DNA of 64,000 nt from positions 223,200 through 287,199 of the forward strand of contig DASSIM010000023.1 in NCBI GenBank assembly GCA_035691865.1. The letters are read 5' to 3'. The stretch is from Nitrosopolaris sp035691865 (GTDB lineage Archaea; Thermoproteota; Nitrososphaeria; Nitrososphaerales; Nitrososphaeraceae). Position numbers and translations under genes: made by a program. The stretch's first letter is position 1; every line of letters starts with the position of its first letter. Below are positions 1 through 10,006 of this stretch, piece after piece. The notes below the pieces were generated by a model. That model was not told where the DNA came from. It ran no database searches and was given only the letters and a program-made list of their open reading frames with translations.

Positions 1-26
1 GTCCCTCATTCTTGGTGGGAGAAATA

Positions 27-737
27 ATGGACAATAAATTAGTCTTACTAAATGGTGCACTCGCGATAGCTGTGTTTGCAGGGATATTATTGGTAGTTGT
101 TGCTGCTAGAATTTCGGGACCGGAATTTATCGCTGGAAAATTAATTTCTACAAGTCCCTCGACTAATTCTGGCACCCTGAATAATCTGACAACAGGGAAT
201 GTGGTCAAAGTAAAAACTGGCGGGGGAGACAATAATATCTCATCAACTCAATATTTCCCACAAACAGTCGAAATTAAAGCTGGAGAGAGTGTTACATGGT
301 ACAACCCAACTCGGGTACCAGAACCCCATACCGTGACCTTTCAGATGGGTAGTTTATACCCAACCCCATCTTTTCTGCCGGTAGAGGTGTCAAAGTCTGC
401 TCAATTAAACCTGGTGTCGTCAGCTGCTTCTAACGCCGAACCAATTGTTGTCCCCAGTCAGAACCATACAAGTTTCATAATAGCCGCAAATGCTAGGGCA
501 TACAATCCGGTCGTCACAAATTCAAATGGCAGTACGACGTTCCTTAATTGGGATACGAATTATACTATGAATGGAAGTGAGAAGTATATTAATTCGGGCT
601 GGTTATTCCCGAACGGCGAGATCCCGCCAGGCATTCAAGCTGGAAGAACGTTCACGATAACCTTCGAGAAAGCAGGCTTATATGAATATACTTGTGTTTT
701 TCATCCATGGATGACCGGAAAAGTCATTGTAAAATAA
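27..737 (+). CDS. Membrane-anchored cupredoxin (plastocyanin-like)
   Basis: Small blue-copper protein, probably an electron carrier or copper protein on the outer face of the membrane. A hydrophobic N-terminal segment (about residues 6-28) looks like an uncleaved signal anchor. The type I copper ligands are visible: His in EPHTVTF, then Cys, His and Met in YTCVFHPWMTGK at the C-terminus. The ATG at 27 follows a GGTGGGAG ribosome-binding site, so it is preferred over the in-frame TTG at 12. A long insert separates the first His from the C-terminal loop. Such cupredoxins are abundant in ammonia-oxidising archaea. The exact partner is unknown. Confidence 0.9.
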   Translation: MDNKLVLLNGALAIAVFAGILLVVVAARISGPEFIAGKLISTSPSTNSGTLNNLTTGNVVKVKTGGGDNNISSTQYFPQTVEIKAGESVTWYNPTRVPEPHTVTFQMGSLYPTPSFLPVEVSKSAQLNLVSSAASNAEPIVVPSQNHTSFIIAANARAYNPVVTNSNGSTTFLNWDTNYTMNGSEKYINSGWLFPNGEIPPGIQAGRTFTITFEKAGLYEYTCVFHPWMTGKVIVK

Positions 738-796
738 ATAATGTAAATTACGATACTTACTAAATTACCTTCAAAGTCAATTATGTAATCTTATTT

Positions 797-1249
797 TTAA
801 CGGCTTGTTGGTATATTAATTAATCGATAAGATGAGACGAAAGTAATCAGAGCCAACGCGAATAGAAAAACACCTGTTGATAAATGGCTTGCCACGAGCA
901 AAGCGTCTAATTTAGTGTTAACAACATACATGCCCATTACAATCTGAACCGCCACTATAATGCCGGCTGCAATAGAAGTTTTTCTCATAATTCCTGATTT
1001 CTTCGCAGCATATCCTGCAGTCGCAAAGATAACGCCTGCAGTAATCACTGCAACAATTCTATGAGTCTCCTCAAAAAGGTACTTTTTTTGTGGAAAATTG
1101 AACCCGTTGGGACAGAGCGGCCAATCAGGGCAAGATAGCCCTTGATGTGAAGAATCAACATAAGTTCCAATGAGCATCACAGTAAAGAGCAAAGCTAGTG
1201 ACGAGAAAGAAAGGCAGACTATCCTCATCATATCCAATTGATCATCCAC
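797..1249 (-). CDS. ctaA: Heme A synthase, half-size archaeal CtaA/Cox15
   Basis: Integral membrane enzyme that oxidises the C8 methyl of heme O to give heme A for a terminal oxidase. About 150 residues with four predicted membrane segments. The loop after the first helix holds the conserved Cys pair (SCPDWPLCPNG), and EETHR opens the next helix with the family's Glu and heme-ligand His. Bacterial CtaA has eight helices in two homologous halves. A single-half form is known in archaea and is presumed to dimerise, so this is not a truncation. It converges with the cupredoxin gene upstream. Confidence 0.9.
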   Translation of the reverse strand: MDDQLDMMRIVCLSFSSLALLFTVMLIGTYVDSSHQGLSCPDWPLCPNGFNFPQKKYLFEETHRIVAVITAGVIFATAGYAAKKSGIMRKTSIAAGIIVAVQIVMGMYVVNTKLDALLVASHLSTGVFLFALALITFVSSYRLINIPTSR

Positions 1250-1296
1250 GATGGTACGCGCTAATGAGATGATTATTAACCTTACATCTTGGAAAA

Positions 1297-1503
1297 GTGG
1301 TTAACACTGTCGCATATTATGAAAAGCTATTCCACAAAATGGCAAGAGAAGTCGTGAAACCATGGATACTATATCGGGACTTAAAATTATGGACGTTATG
1401 TGGATTTTGGGAAGAGCTTACGATAGAGGCTCTGAAGCTGAGAAAGTTGAAAAATGCCAGGTATCTTATTAACCCATTACGATATTCTTTAACTCATATA
1501 TGA
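1297..1503 (+). CDS. Hypothetical small protein, 68 aa
   Basis: Open frame with a GTG start, rich in Lys, Leu and aromatic residues (VVKPWILYRDLKLW, FWEELTIEALKLRKLK) and without low complexity. No family is recognised. It stands alone between ctaA and gatE and may be spurious. The 208 bases after it hold nothing I can identify. Confidence 0.3.
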   Translation: MVNTVAYYEKLFHKMAREVVKPWILYRDLKLWTLCGFWEELTIEALKLRKLKNARYLINPLRYSLTHI

Positions 1504-1711
1504 AATTGCTACAGCAAATAGCAGATAAGCGATTTGCCACCAGCTAGCCCACATTTTTCAGCACAACATGTTGGGGGGCATTCTGATGAAGCAAGAGAGG
1601 ATTTTATTATTATCAATGCTAAATTATCTGTAAGCTCAGTTCTTTCTAACCTTTGTCGGATATTCTGATGTTGCTGAGAACCTTTACTGGGTTATTTAAA
1701 TTACGGCCAAG

Positions 1712-3676
1712 TCACGATGATACAGATGGGCTAGCGTCGGTGCTATTGAATTTCATCAACAAATATTCTAATTTCTGTTGCAACAAGGAATTAATTTTGT
1801 GGCCGTCTGCCCTTCCTCTGAGCAGTGCCATACTTTTACCCATGAGTATTCCAGCTGCTCCGAGTCGCTTTTCAATAATCAAAGATATATTGTCTTTTAG
1901 AATCTTCTCAATAGCTGTGTCCAATTCTTGATCACTTATCGACGTTATGCCGAGGGCCATTTTGGCTTCTTCGACTGTTTCAGCCTCTTTATTCATCAGC
2001 TTTTCGAAAATCGAGATAACAGATTCTTTAACGATCGTCCCATTATCAACTCTTTTAAAAACGTCAATCAGGATTTCATCCGTTATAACTGCTGGATCCA
2101 AGCCTCGTCGTTCCAGACTGATTAGGTCTTCTGTAAGTTTGGACGCAATAAATGTTGGACGTACCTGTTTCACAGACCCCGCAATTTCCTCAAAAATGCC
2201 GAAATAATTAGAATCGAAGATTTGCTCTGCAAGTTTTTTGTTCAGGCTGTATTTCTTGGTCAGGGAATTTACGATTTCGTCCATTGATCTTGGAACATTT
2301 CCGGAGAGGGAATCTATTCTCGAACTGTTGATTGGAATCGACGGAACGTCAGTTTCGGGATACATCCTCGCCGCGCCCGGTTTTGGTCTACTGAAAATTG
2401 TTTTGCCCTCAAATGTAGCAGCGCGTGTTTCTGGAGGAACACCTTTCAACGCCATCTTTAATCTCTGAATTATGGCTTCAATCGCAAAATCAACCTTAAA
2501 GTCTGGACCGCCAACGATCACAAATGCATCCATTTCGGTATCTATATGCAATTTATTTTTTATTGCCTGAACTTCTTCGCTACTGATACCATACCTTGGT
2601 AACTCATCAGAATGAAATACGCCTCCCAGGCCGTAAAATCTAACCAACTCGCTAAGTTGCTTTCCTATACGTATATCCGGATATGGCTCAAATCCTATCA
2701 AACCTCCAAATCCACTCAACCTGATTGCCTTGAAAACGCTATTATTTTCTTGGAGTGAATTTATCACCACCTTCGAAGAAGACTTCGTTAAAATGTCGGT
2801 TATATTCTCGATCCTGTCACCAATTTCTTTTTCAACATCCTTTCTATCTCTTAGTTTTTTGGCAATTATTATCAAACCATACTGTCTGAGCATTTCATAT
2901 TGTATTACTTTTACAAGTTGGTCCAATCGCTGCACACCCTTTACTTCAACCACAGCTCCGTTATCTATGGAAATATTAACATCCTGTCTTATACTCCCAA
3001 GCCCTCGCGCCACTCTCTTACTTGCGCGTAATAGCCTCCCAAGAGAAAGGGCAATCCGCATTATTTCCTCAGGCGTGCCCGTTACAGGCTCGAGCGCAAT
3101 TTCAACTAGTGGCACGCCTAATCTGTCCAGCCCATACTCCCTAATTGTACCGTCATCTGAAATCAATTTGGCCGCATCCTCTTCAAGACATATACTTTGC
3201 ACCTTCACCTTTCTTTCATTAACGTCAAGATACCCACCATGGGCAACGAGAATTGTTCGCTGAAACCCGCCTGTATTCGAGCCATCAATTACGAATTTAC
3301 GCATGACATGCAACTCATCCACAATATCCGAATGAAGGGCCAGAGAAATTATCAGTGCAGTTTCGAGAGAGCCGCAGTCAACGTTGTGTGGTGGTTCCTC
3401 GTCAGCCTCTACTAGGCAACTAGAAGTTGTTGATGCATAATACTTTATCGTACGCATCTTTTTGAATTCGAAGAGCGAGGCAGGATCATAGGAGCCCAAT
3501 TCACTCTGGGTCGGTCGCAATTTACGAACGAATGTAGCACCATACTTTTCAATCTCTTTAGATCTACAACTACAAAACAATTTGCTGTTGGTTGCTAACT
3601 GCTGGTGAATTTCAATCCCGACTTTAAGATTAATGACTACTGGATCTATCGTCAAAGCTAAATTTGGACTGGACAA
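1712..3676 (-). CDS. gatE: Glutamyl-tRNA(Gln) amidotransferase subunit E
   Basis: Kinase/transamidase subunit of the archaea-specific GatDE complex, which phosphorylates and amidates Glu on mischarged Glu-tRNA(Gln). The N-terminus has the GatB/GatE signature VGIEIHQQLAT followed by a Cys pair (LFCSCR). The C-terminal third is the GatB/YqeY-like helical tRNA-binding tail. The 654-residue length is normal for GatE, which carries an extra AspRS-like insertion compared with GatB. It starts 16 bases after gatD ends on the same strand, so the two are surely one operon. Confidence 0.97.
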   Translation of the reverse strand: MSSPNLALTIDPVVINLKVGIEIHQQLATNSKLFCSCRSKEIEKYGATFVRKLRPTQSELGSYDPASLFEFKKMRTIKYYASTTSSCLVEADEEPPHNVDCGSLETALIISLALHSDIVDELHVMRKFVIDGSNTGGFQRTILVAHGGYLDVNERKVKVQSICLEEDAAKLISDDGTIREYGLDRLGVPLVEIALEPVTGTPEEIMRIALSLGRLLRASKRVARGLGSIRQDVNISIDNGAVVEVKGVQRLDQLVKVIQYEMLRQYGLIIIAKKLRDRKDVEKEIGDRIENITDILTKSSSKVVINSLQENNSVFKAIRLSGFGGLIGFEPYPDIRIGKQLSELVRFYGLGGVFHSDELPRYGISSEEVQAIKNKLHIDTEMDAFVIVGGPDFKVDFAIEAIIQRLKMALKGVPPETRAATFEGKTIFSRPKPGAARMYPETDVPSIPINSSRIDSLSGNVPRSMDEIVNSLTKKYSLNKKLAEQIFDSNYFGIFEEIAGSVKQVRPTFIASKLTEDLISLERRGLDPAVITDEILIDVFKRVDNGTIVKESVISIFEKLMNKEAETVEEAKMALGITSISDQELDTAIEKILKDNISLIIEKRLGAAGILMGKSMALLRGRADGHKINSLLQQKLEYLLMKFNSTDASPSVSS

Positions 3677-3692
3677 CTTTTAAGTTTACCTA

Positions 3693-5123
3693 TCAGATGG
3701 GTATAGTCTCCGATGTTTCATTTGCAATATTTTCCTGCATCAATTTAGTCGTCGATTTAGCGTCTTTGCTGTTTGCAAGGGCCCACATTGCTTTTACTGT
3801 AGCGGTCTCTGCCATCATATTTGATAATGGGATTACGCCAATATTTATCAGATCCCGACCAGTCTCGTATACAGTCATTCTCGTTCTTCCCCAGATGCAT
3901 TGCGAAGTCATGAAAATCAGTGTGCCTGATTCTACTGCATTTCGGATTTGTGAAAAACAGTCTTTACTAACATGCCCAAGACCTGTTCCTTCAAGGACAA
4001 TGGCCCTGATACCCGCCGCTACCAGATGAGATATGAATTCCGGATTAAATCCCGGATAGTATTTTAATAGTACAGCTCTTCTGTCAAAGTCCGGTCGAAC
4101 TACAAGGCCATTAGTATTATTAGTACGCTTACTAAGTTTCAGCCCAGATTGTTCCGATTGCATTTCAAGAATTTCACCTCTGATTAGAGCGACAGGCACA
4201 CCATCTATTGTTTCAAAAGCATCACGCCTGCTGGTGTGATTCTTCCTCACCCTGGTACCAAGATGACAAGCGATTGCGTCATCCGAAGTAGTAGCATGCA
4301 TGCTAACAAAAACTCCAGTTAGTTCAGACTTTACAGCATATATCGTAGCACCTATTAGATTCAGGGCTGCGTCTGATGACGGTCTATCAGACGATCGCTG
4401 TGCACCCACCAAAACAACAGGAATAGGTAAGTTTTGTAATGCAAAACTAAGTGCAGCTGCGGTATAATGCATAGTGTCGGTCCCATGGGAAACTATTATC
4501 CCTTGATACATCCCAGACATGACCTTCTCCTTTATCTTATGAGCGATAGTGGTCCAGTCCGCTGGCTTCAGGTTTTCACTGTATTCATTTAACAACACCT
4601 CGGACTCGATTGAGGCATATTTTTGAAGTTCAGGTACAGAAGCATATATCTCGGACGCCGAAAGAGCCGGACTGACTCCTCCTGTCCGATAATCAACTTT
4701 ACTTGCAATCGTGCCACCAGTCCCAAGTAGTGCGATTTTGGGATGTTCTTCGCTCCTTTCATTTTGGCTGATTGATAGATTTATTTCGAGTTCCTTACTT
4801 ACTTGTTTAAACGAATTTACGAAAGTCGGATTTCTCGTAGAAGGTGCATCTGAGACATAACGAGTTAGCTCTGTTAATTTAGCAATCGATCGAACCTTAT
4901 CTGTTCTAATCCCAACGTTATAGCCGCTTTTTAGTTTGATAACAATATGATTCTTATCAGCTGATTCATAACGCGGCATCAAGATGCCCGTAAATTCATT
5001 CTCAGAGGTCTTTATTGTAACAGTGTCACCTATTGAAACGGGTTGTTTTCGAAGCAACTCCGCACTCTTTTCTCTGTAACCTGCTAAGTTGTCCTTATTT
5101 CCGACGGACAATCCTATTTCCAT
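3693..5123 (-). CDS. gatD: Glutamyl-tRNA(Gln) amidotransferase subunit D
   Basis: Asparaginase-like glutaminase subunit that supplies ammonia to GatE. An N-terminal small beta-barrel domain (VSIGDTVTIKT) precedes a type I asparaginase fold starting near residue 130. Catalytic motifs are present: LLGTGGTIAS with the first Thr, and SHGTDTMHYTA with the second Thr and Asp. Length (476) suits GatD. It is the upstream gene of the gatD-gatE pair. Confidence 0.97.
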   Translation of the reverse strand: MEIGLSVGNKDNLAGYREKSAELLRKQPVSIGDTVTIKTSENEFTGILMPRYESADKNHIVIKLKSGYNVGIRTDKVRSIAKLTELTRYVSDAPSTRNPTFVNSFKQVSKELEINLSISQNERSEEHPKIALLGTGGTIASKVDYRTGGVSPALSASEIYASVPELQKYASIESEVLLNEYSENLKPADWTTIAHKIKEKVMSGMYQGIIVSHGTDTMHYTAAALSFALQNLPIPVVLVGAQRSSDRPSSDAALNLIGATIYAVKSELTGVFVSMHATTSDDAIACHLGTRVRKNHTSRRDAFETIDGVPVALIRGEILEMQSEQSGLKLSKRTNNTNGLVVRPDFDRRAVLLKYYPGFNPEFISHLVAAGIRAIVLEGTGLGHVSKDCFSQIRNAVESGTLIFMTSQCIWGRTRMTVYETGRDLINIGVIPLSNMMAETATVKAMWALANSKDAKSTTKLMQENIANETSETIPI

Positions 5124-5229
5124 GTGATCCTTTTTCTATATATATTAACAAAACTGTGACGAATATTCACGCTACATCACCTTACAGCCGCGAGAGAGAA
5201 CAGGATCCAAAAGTGCTTGGTGTTCAGTG

Positions 5230-5604
5230 TCAATGTGAACGTTCGATAATTGCTATGCTTCTTCCCTCTAGAATATCCAGAACTGCCTTCTCAAGATCGT
5301 ATTTTGTTATTTGTCCGAAATCCCATGCGTCAATGAATCTCCGGTACTCTTGTTCTAGTATCTTAGCAGTTTCTTGAAATTCTACCATTTTCTCAGGGCT
5401 ATTGGGTGCTTTATAGCCCTTAGCAATCATAATAGGGCACCTTTTATCACCTTCAAGTGGTATGTACCAGGCATCTTTTGCAAATTCATAACGTCCTGTG
5501 CTCAGAGTGTTATACATACGCATTAATTCATCGTTTGATAGCTTTCGCAAGTCAAATAACCATCTTTCCTTATCCATCTTGAACACAGTTTTTTCCTCAT
5601 CCAT
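5230..5604 (-). CDS. Conserved hypothetical protein, about 124 aa
   Basis: Soluble, mostly helical protein with no recognised domain; features include a WYIPLEGDKRCPI stretch and a charged C-terminal half. The ATG at 5604 (or 5577) is preferred over a TTG at 5637 that would add 11 residues. It lies between nadM and gatDE on the same strand and may be co-transcribed, but the sequence gives no link to either function. Confidence 0.7.
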   Translation of the reverse strand: MDEEKTVFKMDKERWLFDLRKLSNDELMRMYNTLSTGRYEFAKDAWYIPLEGDKRCPIMIAKGYKAPNSPEKMVEFQETAKILEQEYRRFIDAWDFGQITKYDLEKAVLDILEGRSIAIIERSH

Positions 5605-5752
5605 TCCCGTTTTGGCACAGCTAGTTCCAAACACCAATTGTACTATCCTTATAGACAGACAGCTAAAAATACATTTTCTTCAAATTAAAACTTCCAGCAA
5701 GAAGAATTTAATCGGTCGCCTAGCTCTGATATGTCGGCACAAGTTTGAAAAT

Positions 5753-6286
5753 CTAACTAGTTGATTCAGATAGCTTCATAAAAATCGCTCTGATTCTTTC
5801 AATTCCGTGTATATCATCGACAATTTTCGCAGTTTGGGTAGGGACTAGGTCTTTCCAATTTCTCCCGTGGACCATCCTAGACCTAATTTTTGTACCAGAT
5901 AGTTCGTTACGTCTATGGAGACCGGGTTGGATGACTTCAATTCCCCTTTCTTTATATAACAGACGTGTAAAAAAATCATTTGAAAACACCGACTGGTATT
6001 CAGGAACCATGACGTCAAGCTGGTATGTCCAAAGTGGATGGAAGTTCACATCAGGGACAGGAATCATCAGTATTCTTTTGAGATCAATTCCTTGTTCTGG
6101 ATCGAGCGAATCTTTTATCATTTGAATCCTCTCACCGGCAGTAAATGGATTTCTCATCTCGTGACTAATTTGTGCGCTGCCTATTACGATCACAAGCTCT
6201 TCAATCCTTTCCAGAGCAAATTTGATAGCTGCTATGTGTCCCAAATGAAATGGCTGAAATCTGCCGACAAATATACCACGCGACAT
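5753..6286 (-). CDS. nadM: Nicotinamide-nucleotide adenylyltransferase
   Basis: Archaeal NMN adenylyltransferase: NMN + ATP gives NAD+ and pyrophosphate. The start MSRGIFVGRFQPFHLGH contains the nucleotidyltransferase GRFxPxHxGH signature, so the ATG at 6286 is chosen. A longer frame from 6382 would add 32 non-conserved residues. The second motif, GTKIRSRMV (the ISxTxIR region), is near the C-terminus. First gene of the minus-strand run leading to gatDE. Confidence 0.95.
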   Translation of the reverse strand: MSRGIFVGRFQPFHLGHIAAIKFALERIEELVIVIGSAQISHEMRNPFTAGERIQMIKDSLDPEQGIDLKRILMIPVPDVNFHPLWTYQLDVMVPEYQSVFSNDFFTRLLYKERGIEVIQPGLHRRNELSGTKIRSRMVHGRNWKDLVPTQTAKIVDDIHGIERIRAIFMKLSESTS

Positions 6287-6462
6287 TATATATTCAAAAT
6301 ATCGCGAGTCTGATAATTTAAAGTAATTTTGATTTCTTAAGAAAAGTTCCTTTGATCCGACATCTTCTACGGAAGAAAACAATGATAATAACTATGATAA
6401 TATCGTCGTTATTATGGGGCAGAATTTTTATCTTTCTATATTTACAAGAATGACAGATCTTT

Positions 6463-7503
6463 GTGCTAACAATCGACGGTGCCTATGGTGAGGGCGGGGG
6501 ACAAATTCTACGTAGCGCCGTGACCTTATCTGCTATAACTGGGAAGTCTATAGAGGTAATCAATATCCGAGCGAAACGTCAGAATCGTGGGCTCCGACCA
6601 CAACACATGCACGCGACTAAGGCTGTAGCCGAGATATTCGGAGCGAGGGTAGAGAATCTTAAAGTCGGTGCCGAATGGATAAGATTTGTTCCAAAAGCTG
6701 ACAATTATGAAGGAGGCGAGCTAAGAATTGATACTGGAACCGCAGGCAGCATTCCGATGATACTGCAAACAATTATTCCCGCTGTGGCGCTATCAGGCAA
6801 AAGCCTAAGTGTTCAGGTAACTGGTGGTACCGATGTGAAGATGAGCCCTACTGCCGATTATCTGCGTTATATCATGCACAACGCGTATAAAAATATAGGA
6901 ATAAATTTCAGCCTAAATATCCTCAGAAGAGGATACTACCCAAAGGGCGGAGGAATAATACAGGCAGAGATTAGTCCCTGTGAAAACATAAGTTCATTTG
7001 ACCTCTTGAACAGAAGAAACGTAGAACCTAAAATTGTGAGTGTTTGTTGCCAACTCCCAAAAAGCGTTGCCGAAAGACAGATTTCTTCTGCTCTGCTAAG
7101 ATTAGAGAGGCATGGAATTCGCTGCAATTTTTATTCTTCCTCATTTGAAAATTCGCTATCCCCTGGTACTTCGATTTTGGTGTACTCTGAATCTGATTTT
7201 GGTCCATATATTGGTGGTGATTCGGTCGGCGCAAGGGACAAGTCGGCCGAAAAAGTAGGGGAAGAAGCTGTTCAGAACTTTATTGAAAGCTTTGACATCA
7301 ACGTTCCAATTGATCGATTTCTTGCAGATATGCTCGTAATCCCGCTAAGTCTCACTAGGGGAAAATCGCGATATAGGGTAGGAATTGTGACTGAACATCT
7401 CAAGACGAATCTGCACGTTGTAAGCCAAATAGTAGGATGCAAATATCAAATTGAACCCGCAGAAAAAAGCTACATCGTCACTATTGAAGGTAATCGATTG
7501 TAG
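6463..7503 (+). CDS. rtcA: RNA 3'-terminal phosphate cyclase
   Basis: Converts RNA 3'-phosphate to 2',3'-cyclic phosphate using ATP through an enzyme-AMP intermediate. Family motifs: DGAYGEGGGQILRSA at the N-terminus, RAKRQNRGLRPQH, RRGYYPKGGG, and near the C-terminus TEHLKTN containing the His expected to be adenylylated. Start is GTG. Length (346) is typical. It diverges from nadM across an 80-base AT-rich promoter region. Confidence 0.95.
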   Translation: MLTIDGAYGEGGGQILRSAVTLSAITGKSIEVINIRAKRQNRGLRPQHMHATKAVAEIFGARVENLKVGAEWIRFVPKADNYEGGELRIDTGTAGSIPMILQTIIPAVALSGKSLSVQVTGGTDVKMSPTADYLRYIMHNAYKNIGINFSLNILRRGYYPKGGGIIQAEISPCENISSFDLLNRRNVEPKIVSVCCQLPKSVAERQISSALLRLERHGIRCNFYSSSFENSLSPGTSILVYSESDFGPYIGGDSVGARDKSAEKVGEEAVQNFIESFDINVPIDRFLADMLVIPLSLTRGKSRYRVGIVTEHLKTNLHVVSQIVGCKYQIEPAEKSYIVTIEGNRL

Positions 7504-7588
7504 CACAGGTTCTAGTAGTAGCACATAATATGGTATTAATTGTTAATCGTCTGTATTGCCCTCCAAACCTGATGCTCTGCCTGCTTCC

Positions 7589-8335
7589 ATGCGACCAAGG
7601 GTACGAAAAGCAGTGTGTATTGTGAGTGGTGGACTCGATTCTGTTTGCACCGCGGCTTATTTGAGAGACGAAGGTTACAGCGTTTACATGCTTACCTTTG
7701 CATATGGACAGCGAGCAAGGTACGAAATTCAGGCAGCAAAACGTTTTGCAAGGATTCTGAAGATTGAAGATCATAGAATTGTTGATATCGGGTTCATGAA
7801 GCAGATTTATGGAAGAACAAACGTCTTAACAGACACAAATCAATGTTTACCTGGACATTTCGATTATAGTATCGTTGTCCCTCTTAGAAACGCAGTATTC
7901 ATCACAATTGCAAGTGCATGGGCCATGAGCATTGGTGCAGAACTCGTGGCGTATGGTGCACATACGGGTGACGAACAATATCCAGATTGCCGTGCAACTT
8001 TCGTGAATTCAATGACCAATACGCTGAATCTGGGCGAATCGGACGGCATAAGATCTGGAAAGAGACAAAAGATAGCTGTGTGGTCTCCAGCAGTTAACGG
8101 TATAGATAAGTCAGATCTGTTGAGTAAAGGTTATAAACTTCTAGGCAATCGGATTTTCGATACATGGAGCTGCTACTCTAACGGGTTAAGAGAAAAAGGC
8201 AAAAATCCAATCCATTGTGGCAGATGCGAATCGTGTATAAATAGGAAGATTGCAATTAGCAACTCAGGTGTAGAGGATAAAACACGTTATGCTAACGAAC
8301 CCAAATGCAATACAACTAAGCGAAATATTCACTAG
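7589..8335 (+). CDS. queC: 7-cyano-7-deazaguanine (preQ0) synthase
   Basis: ATP-dependent conversion of 7-carboxy-7-deazaguanine to preQ0, the precursor of archaeosine in archaeal tRNA. Shows the PP-loop SGGLDS near the N-terminus and the C-terminal zinc site (CYSNGLREKG followed by HCGRCESC). The ATG at 7589 puts the PP-loop at the usual distance; a TTG at 7556 would add 11 residues. The end overlaps queE by 47 bases, indicating tight coupling in a queC-queE-folE operon. Confidence 0.95.
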   Translation: MRPRVRKAVCIVSGGLDSVCTAAYLRDEGYSVYMLTFAYGQRARYEIQAAKRFARILKIEDHRIVDIGFMKQIYGRTNVLTDTNQCLPGHFDYSIVVPLRNAVFITIASAWAMSIGAELVAYGAHTGDEQYPDCRATFVNSMTNTLNLGESDGIRSGKRQKIAVWSPAVNGIDKSDLLSKGYKLLGNRIFDTWSCYSNGLREKGKNPIHCGRCESCINRKIAISNSGVEDKTRYANEPKCNTTKRNIH

Positions 8336-9017
8336 TATCGAAGGAGAAGGCATCTTGTTCGGTACGAAAACACTCTTTGTGAGAATGGCTGGATGTCCTC
8401 TCAAATGTCGATGGTGTGATACTAGCTATGCTTTACCGATGTATAGCGGTAATAGCTATTCACTTGAATATGTAAAGAAGCTAATCTCAGATCACCTCGA
8501 GCCATTTACTTACAAAGTTAATTTTACAGGAGGTGAGCCACTAGTCCAATATGAGGCGGTCATCGAACTAGCAAAATTCGTTAGAGAGAGAGGACTTAGG
8601 ACTTATTTAGAATCGGCATGTTATGATTCCGATCGGTTTGCAAAACTCCTTCCGTATATGGATATTTGTAAAGTAGAAATCAAAATGAGCGATTCCAAGG
8701 TAGTTGATATGAATCATTACGACAACTTGTTGCAGAACGAACTTAAGTGTTTAAGGACTTCTGTTACACACCACAAAATCACGTACATCAAAATAGTAGT
8801 GACTAATTCGACTGATATTAAAGAGTTCGCAGATATCGTGGAAGATATCTTCCAACCTTCCAATATTGCAGGGATAAGCGGGTTTGTAATACAGCCGAGC
8901 GACAGAATAGACGAACCAACAGCAGAACGTTTGTTACAATTTTATGATGTAGTTTGTCCCCATTACCGAGAGGTAAGGATTATACCTCAGTTACATAAAC
9001 AAATAGGGGCTAGATAA
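8289..9017 (+). CDS. queE: 7-carboxy-7-deazaguanine synthase (radical SAM)
   Basis: Radical-SAM enzyme that rearranges 6-carboxytetrahydropterin to 7-carboxy-7-deazaguanine. The cluster motif CPLKCRWCDTSYA (CX3CX2C) is at residues 37-44, preceded by SIEGEG, which is characteristic of QueE. TGGEP follows for SAM binding. Length 242. It overlaps queC and ends five bases before folE. Confidence 0.95.
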   Translation: MLTNPNAIQLSEIFTSIEGEGILFGTKTLFVRMAGCPLKCRWCDTSYALPMYSGNSYSLEYVKKLISDHLEPFTYKVNFTGGEPLVQYEAVIELAKFVRERGLRTYLESACYDSDRFAKLLPYMDICKVEIKMSDSKVVDMNHYDNLLQNELKCLRTSVTHHKITYIKIVVTNSTDIKEFADIVEDIFQPSNIAGISGFVIQPSDRIDEPTAERLLQFYDVVCPHYREVRIIPQLHKQIGAR

Positions 9018-9022
9018 TAAAA

Positions 9023-9649
9023 ATGATGCAGCCAGATGAAAAGATAAACATAGAAAAAGTTGGTACGATTCATAGGGAAAAAATAGAAAAATTGCTAAGA
9101 CAACTGCTAATAGAGATAGGTGAAAACCCAGATCGAGAAGGCCTAATTGGAACTCCTGCACGTATGGCGGAGATGTACGAAGAGATATTTGGTGGATATA
9201 AAATAATCTCAGAACTTGATGTAAGCTTTACCGAGGCTGCAGAAACAATTATCGCCAAAGATATCCAATTTTACAGTATGTGTGAACATCATATGCTTCC
9301 ATTTTTCGGAAAGATACACATAGCATATGTTCCTGCTGGTAAAGTATTTGGAATATCGAAATTAATCCGCCTTGTTGAAAAATATGCACGTAGAATGCAA
9401 ATTCAGGAGAGGCTGACAAAAGAGATTGCGGATGAGATAATGAGAAGAGGAGTGAAAGGCGTTCTGGTTATAGCAGAAGGTGAACATCTGTGCATGAAAA
9501 TGCGTGGTGTTAGAAATGGAAGCCTAATACTGACTGAGGCTCACCGTGGTGTAATGGAACGGAAGGAAATGCGTGAACATGTCCTTTCACTCATTTATAC
9601 TTCAAAACCAGAATTACAGGCTATGCGAACCTCAAAATCGAGAATATAG
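9023..9649 (+). CDS. folE: GTP cyclohydrolase I (FolE type)
   Basis: Opens GTP to dihydroneopterin triphosphate, the first step toward preQ0 here and possibly toward pterins. The zinc site is intact: Cys and His in YSMCEHHMLPF, and the second Cys in EHLCMKMRGV. Length 208 is standard for type I. It is the third gene of queC-queE-folE. QueD, needed between FolE and QueE, is not in the window. FolP at 43.4 kb could use the same pterin. Confidence 0.93.
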   Translation: MMQPDEKINIEKVGTIHREKIEKLLRQLLIEIGENPDREGLIGTPARMAEMYEEIFGGYKIISELDVSFTEAAETIIAKDIQFYSMCEHHMLPFFGKIHIAYVPAGKVFGISKLIRLVEKYARRMQIQERLTKEIADEIMRRGVKGVLVIAEGEHLCMKMRGVRNGSLILTEAHRGVMERKEMREHVLSLIYTSKPELQAMRTSKSRI

Positions 9650-9705
9650 TAGAGTACATCTTAGCGACAACAAGGCTTATAATAAAGTAATTAGAGGTAA
9701 AAAGA

Positions 9706-9978
9706 ATGGCGAGTACAATCTTTAGAGTACAGTCACACAAATTTAGTCAAGACAATATTCAAACTACTCTCGTATGTTCGAAGTGTGACGAAATATTTTC
9801 TAAAGAATTTCCTCTGGATCTTGAAGGTCAGACTATTGAATTCAAGTGTCCAGTGTGTGGCGCTCCTGGCGAGGCCGATCTTCCTTTCAAGAGTGCCGAA
9901 GAAAGAGAGGAATTAGAAGAAGACTTTGAAGAGGTTGAGGAAGAAGAGGGCGAAGAAGAGTTTGAGGAAGACTATTAA
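9706..9978 (+). CDS. Zinc-ribbon protein with acidic tail
   Basis: A 90-residue protein with two knuckles, CSKCDE and CPVCGAP, about 24 residues apart, forming a zinc ribbon, followed by a C-terminal tail of almost pure Glu/Asp. The layout suggests a nucleic-acid- or protein-binding adaptor, but no function is known. It sits between folE and rfcS with its own short upstream region. Confidence 0.75.
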   Translation: MASTIFRVQSHKFSQDNIQTTLVCSKCDEIFSKEFPLDLEGQTIEFKCPVCGAPGEADLPFKSAEEREELEEDFEEVEEEEGEEEFEEDY

Positions 9979-10006
9979 TTACTGCTTCAGAATACCAATA
10001 TACTTA